DNA of 35,068 nucleotides, from positions 1-35,068 of the forward strand of contig JAGYHQ010000014.1 of assembly GCA_018456245.1 (NCBI GenBank), written 5' to 3'. The position numbers and the translations under genes are program-made. Source of the DNA: Tenacibaculum sp. GTDB lineage: Bacteria; Bacteroidota; Bacteroidia; Flavobacteriales; Flavobacteriaceae. This document shows, piece after piece, positions 33,970-35,068 of this stretch; position 1 is the first letter of the stretch, and each line of letters opens with the position of its first letter. The notes under the pieces are model-generated. The model saw only the letters and a list, made by a program, of their open reading frames with translations. It did no database searches and was not told where the DNA came from.

Positions 33970-35068
33970 TTACTTCAATTCTTGTTTTTTCCCTTGAAAA
34001 TAAACCGCAGTTGGTTTCATTTTAGAAATTTCATATACATCAACAGTAAAAATATCAGACGGAATTACCACAAAATCAGCCGATTTTCCTACTTCAATAG
34101 AGCCGATTTCTTTTTGCATTGCTAACTGCTTTGCATTGTTAATCGTGTAACCTTTTACCATATCTTTTACGCTTACTCGGTCAGATTTTTGTCCGAAAAC
34201 AGGCGTATCTTTTCCTAATTTTGGGTCTTGGCGAGTTGCTCCCATTTGTATTCCTAAAAACGGATTTGCACGATACGCCTCAGGCATACTCACAACATCA
34301 CTTGAAAAAGTAACATTCGCACCTGCATTCCATACTGCCCCAACAGGCTGATTATGAGCAAAACGATGTTCACCCAAAGCCTCAGCAGAACCTTTAAATA
34401 CCGTTCCACCTAACCAATGTGGCGTAAAATTAGCGTGAACGCCTAATTTCTTAAATCTTGGCATATCAGCAGTATTTACCGCCTCTAAATGCGATAAAGT
34501 TAATTGCACAGGCATTTCCTTACCATACTCTTTTTGTGCTTGTTCCATTGCGTTCAAAGCAGTTCTTATAGAGCGGTCACCAACGGTGTGCAAGTGAATA
34601 TTTATGTTGTGTTTTGATGATTCTAAAATCAAGTTTTTCAACTCTTCCTCGTTGTAAAGCATTCCGCCTTTGTTCCCTTTTTCATTCGCAAAATCTTCCA
34701 AAACTGCCGCCGTGTTAATTTCGTTTACACCATCAAAGTGAATTTTTATTGTGTTGAAAGTTAGTAATTTACCACCGTATAATTTTCTGTATTCCAATAC
34801 TTTATTTACAGCATCTTTCAACTGACTTGGCATATATAAATGGTGTGTCGCCTCGTATCTTACAGGCAATTTCCCTTCATCTTCCAACATTTTAACTGCC
34901 TTAAACATCGTTTCTTCTGAATTAAAACTTCCTGCATCCATTACCATAGAAACTCCATTTTTCGCCAAAGCAATCAAAAATTGCTCAATCGCAGGTGCAA
35001 CATGCTCAGGCTTTGGTTGTGGCATCGCCGCCATATAAGGCATTAAGGCAAACTCCTTTACCCAACCC
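33970..35068 (-). CDS. YtcJ-type amidohydrolase, C-terminal part (cut by window edge)
   Basis: The frame is open through the right edge (GWVKEFALMPYM before the first internal ATG at 35043), so at least 366 residues are visible and roughly the N-terminal third is missing. The part seen is an Amidohydro_3 TIM-barrel: NTIKIHFDG (metal-bridging segment), NIHLHTVGDRSIRTALNAM (metal histidines), LSHLEAVN, and FSSDVVSMPEAYRANPF (catalytic Asp). The closing beta-sandwich is MQKEIGSIEVGKSADFVVIPSDIF. Family members hydrolyse amide or formamide-like bonds; the substrate is unknown. G+C is high here (27 of 60 at 34261-34320). A strong terminator follows. Confidence 0.93.
   Translation of the reverse strand, partial: GWVKEFALMPYMAAMPQPKPEHVAPAIEQFLIALAKNGVSMVMDAGSFNSEETMFKAVKMLEDEGKLPVRYEATHHLYMPSQLKDAVNKVLEYRKLYGGKLLTFNTIKIHFDGVNEINTAAVLEDFANEKGNKGGMLYNEEELKNLILESSKHNINIHLHTVGDRSIRTALNAMEQAQKEYGKEMPVQLTLSHLEAVNTADMPRFKKLGVHANFTPHWLGGTVFKGSAEALGEHRFAHNQPVGAVWNAGANVTFSSDVVSMPEAYRANPFLGIQMGATRQDPKLGKDTPVFGQKSDRVSVKDMVKGYTINNAKQLAMQKEIGSIEVGKSADFVVIPSDIFTVDVYEISKMKPTAVYFQGKKQELK

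Noticed and set aside
1..35068. CRISPR arrays, rRNA, tRNA or complete insertion sequences
   Set aside because: No regularly spaced direct repeats, cloverleaf-like segments, rRNA stretches or transposase frames were seen on reading either strand by eye.

Overview
The window is a chromosomal piece of a low-GC member of the Bacteroidota, almost certainly Flavobacteriaceae (Tenacibaculum/Polaribacter-like; the genus is an inference). The signs are the very AT-rich codon use, the Bacteroidota -7 promoter box TAnnTTTG in front of many genes, and typical family gene content: a CarboxypepD_reg-type TonB receptor, a GNAT/nitrilase fusion, LolA and LptF beside FtsK, a DUF4105/Lnb-type membrane protein and a RibB with a decayed RibA domain. 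No rRNA, tRNA, CRISPR array or intact insertion sequence was seen.

Layout. 1-334: tail of an OmpA-family protein and its terminator. 520-6774: minus-strand housekeeping block tpx, ftsK, lolA, lptF/G permease, ribB. 6831-8432: MATE exporter plus a small acidic protein overlapping its end. 8433-12907: an accessory interval holding a TonB-type receptor, a Crp/Fnr regulator next to a four-helix membrane protein, structured palindromic repeats and the wreck of a RhuM-type gene. 12908-15724: ApbE flavinyltransferase and an acyl-CoA synthetase, 6 bp apart. 15803-16406: secreted, extremely lysine-rich protein with its own promoter and terminator. 16450-20942: MgtC/DUF4010 membrane protein, an uncertain small ORF, mutS2, and divergent ung. 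20996-21714: unknown acidic protein and a strong terminator. 21734-32025: GNAT/nitrilase fusion, aspartate ammonia-lyase, aroQ, DUF4105 protein, phosphatidylserine synthase, NlpC/P60 lipoprotein, dicarboxylate symporter, MORN-like protein, mnmA, murQ. 32948-35068: DUF3078 protein and a YtcJ-type amidohydrolase cut by the window edge; these two are visibly richer in G+C than the rest.

How the parts fit. Most of the window is core metabolism and envelope biology: lipoprotein and LPS export (lolA, lptF/G), chromosome segregation (ftsK), peroxide defence (tpx), riboflavin, aromatic and cell-wall-recycling steps, DNA repair (mutS2 and ung fired from facing promoters) and tRNA thiolation. The most interesting stretch is 11296-12879. 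A Crp/Fnr regulator carrying the E-x-x-S-R recognition motif known from FNR lies directly before a conserved membrane protein gene. Between them sits a perfect TTGAT-N4-ATCAA palindrome centred about 42 bp before the predicted transcription start, the classic class II activator position. The pair is bracketed by 14-bp inverted repeats (13 of 14 matching) and flanked by a run of GC-rich hairpins and a decayed gene, which suggests a small self-regulated module that moves as a unit.
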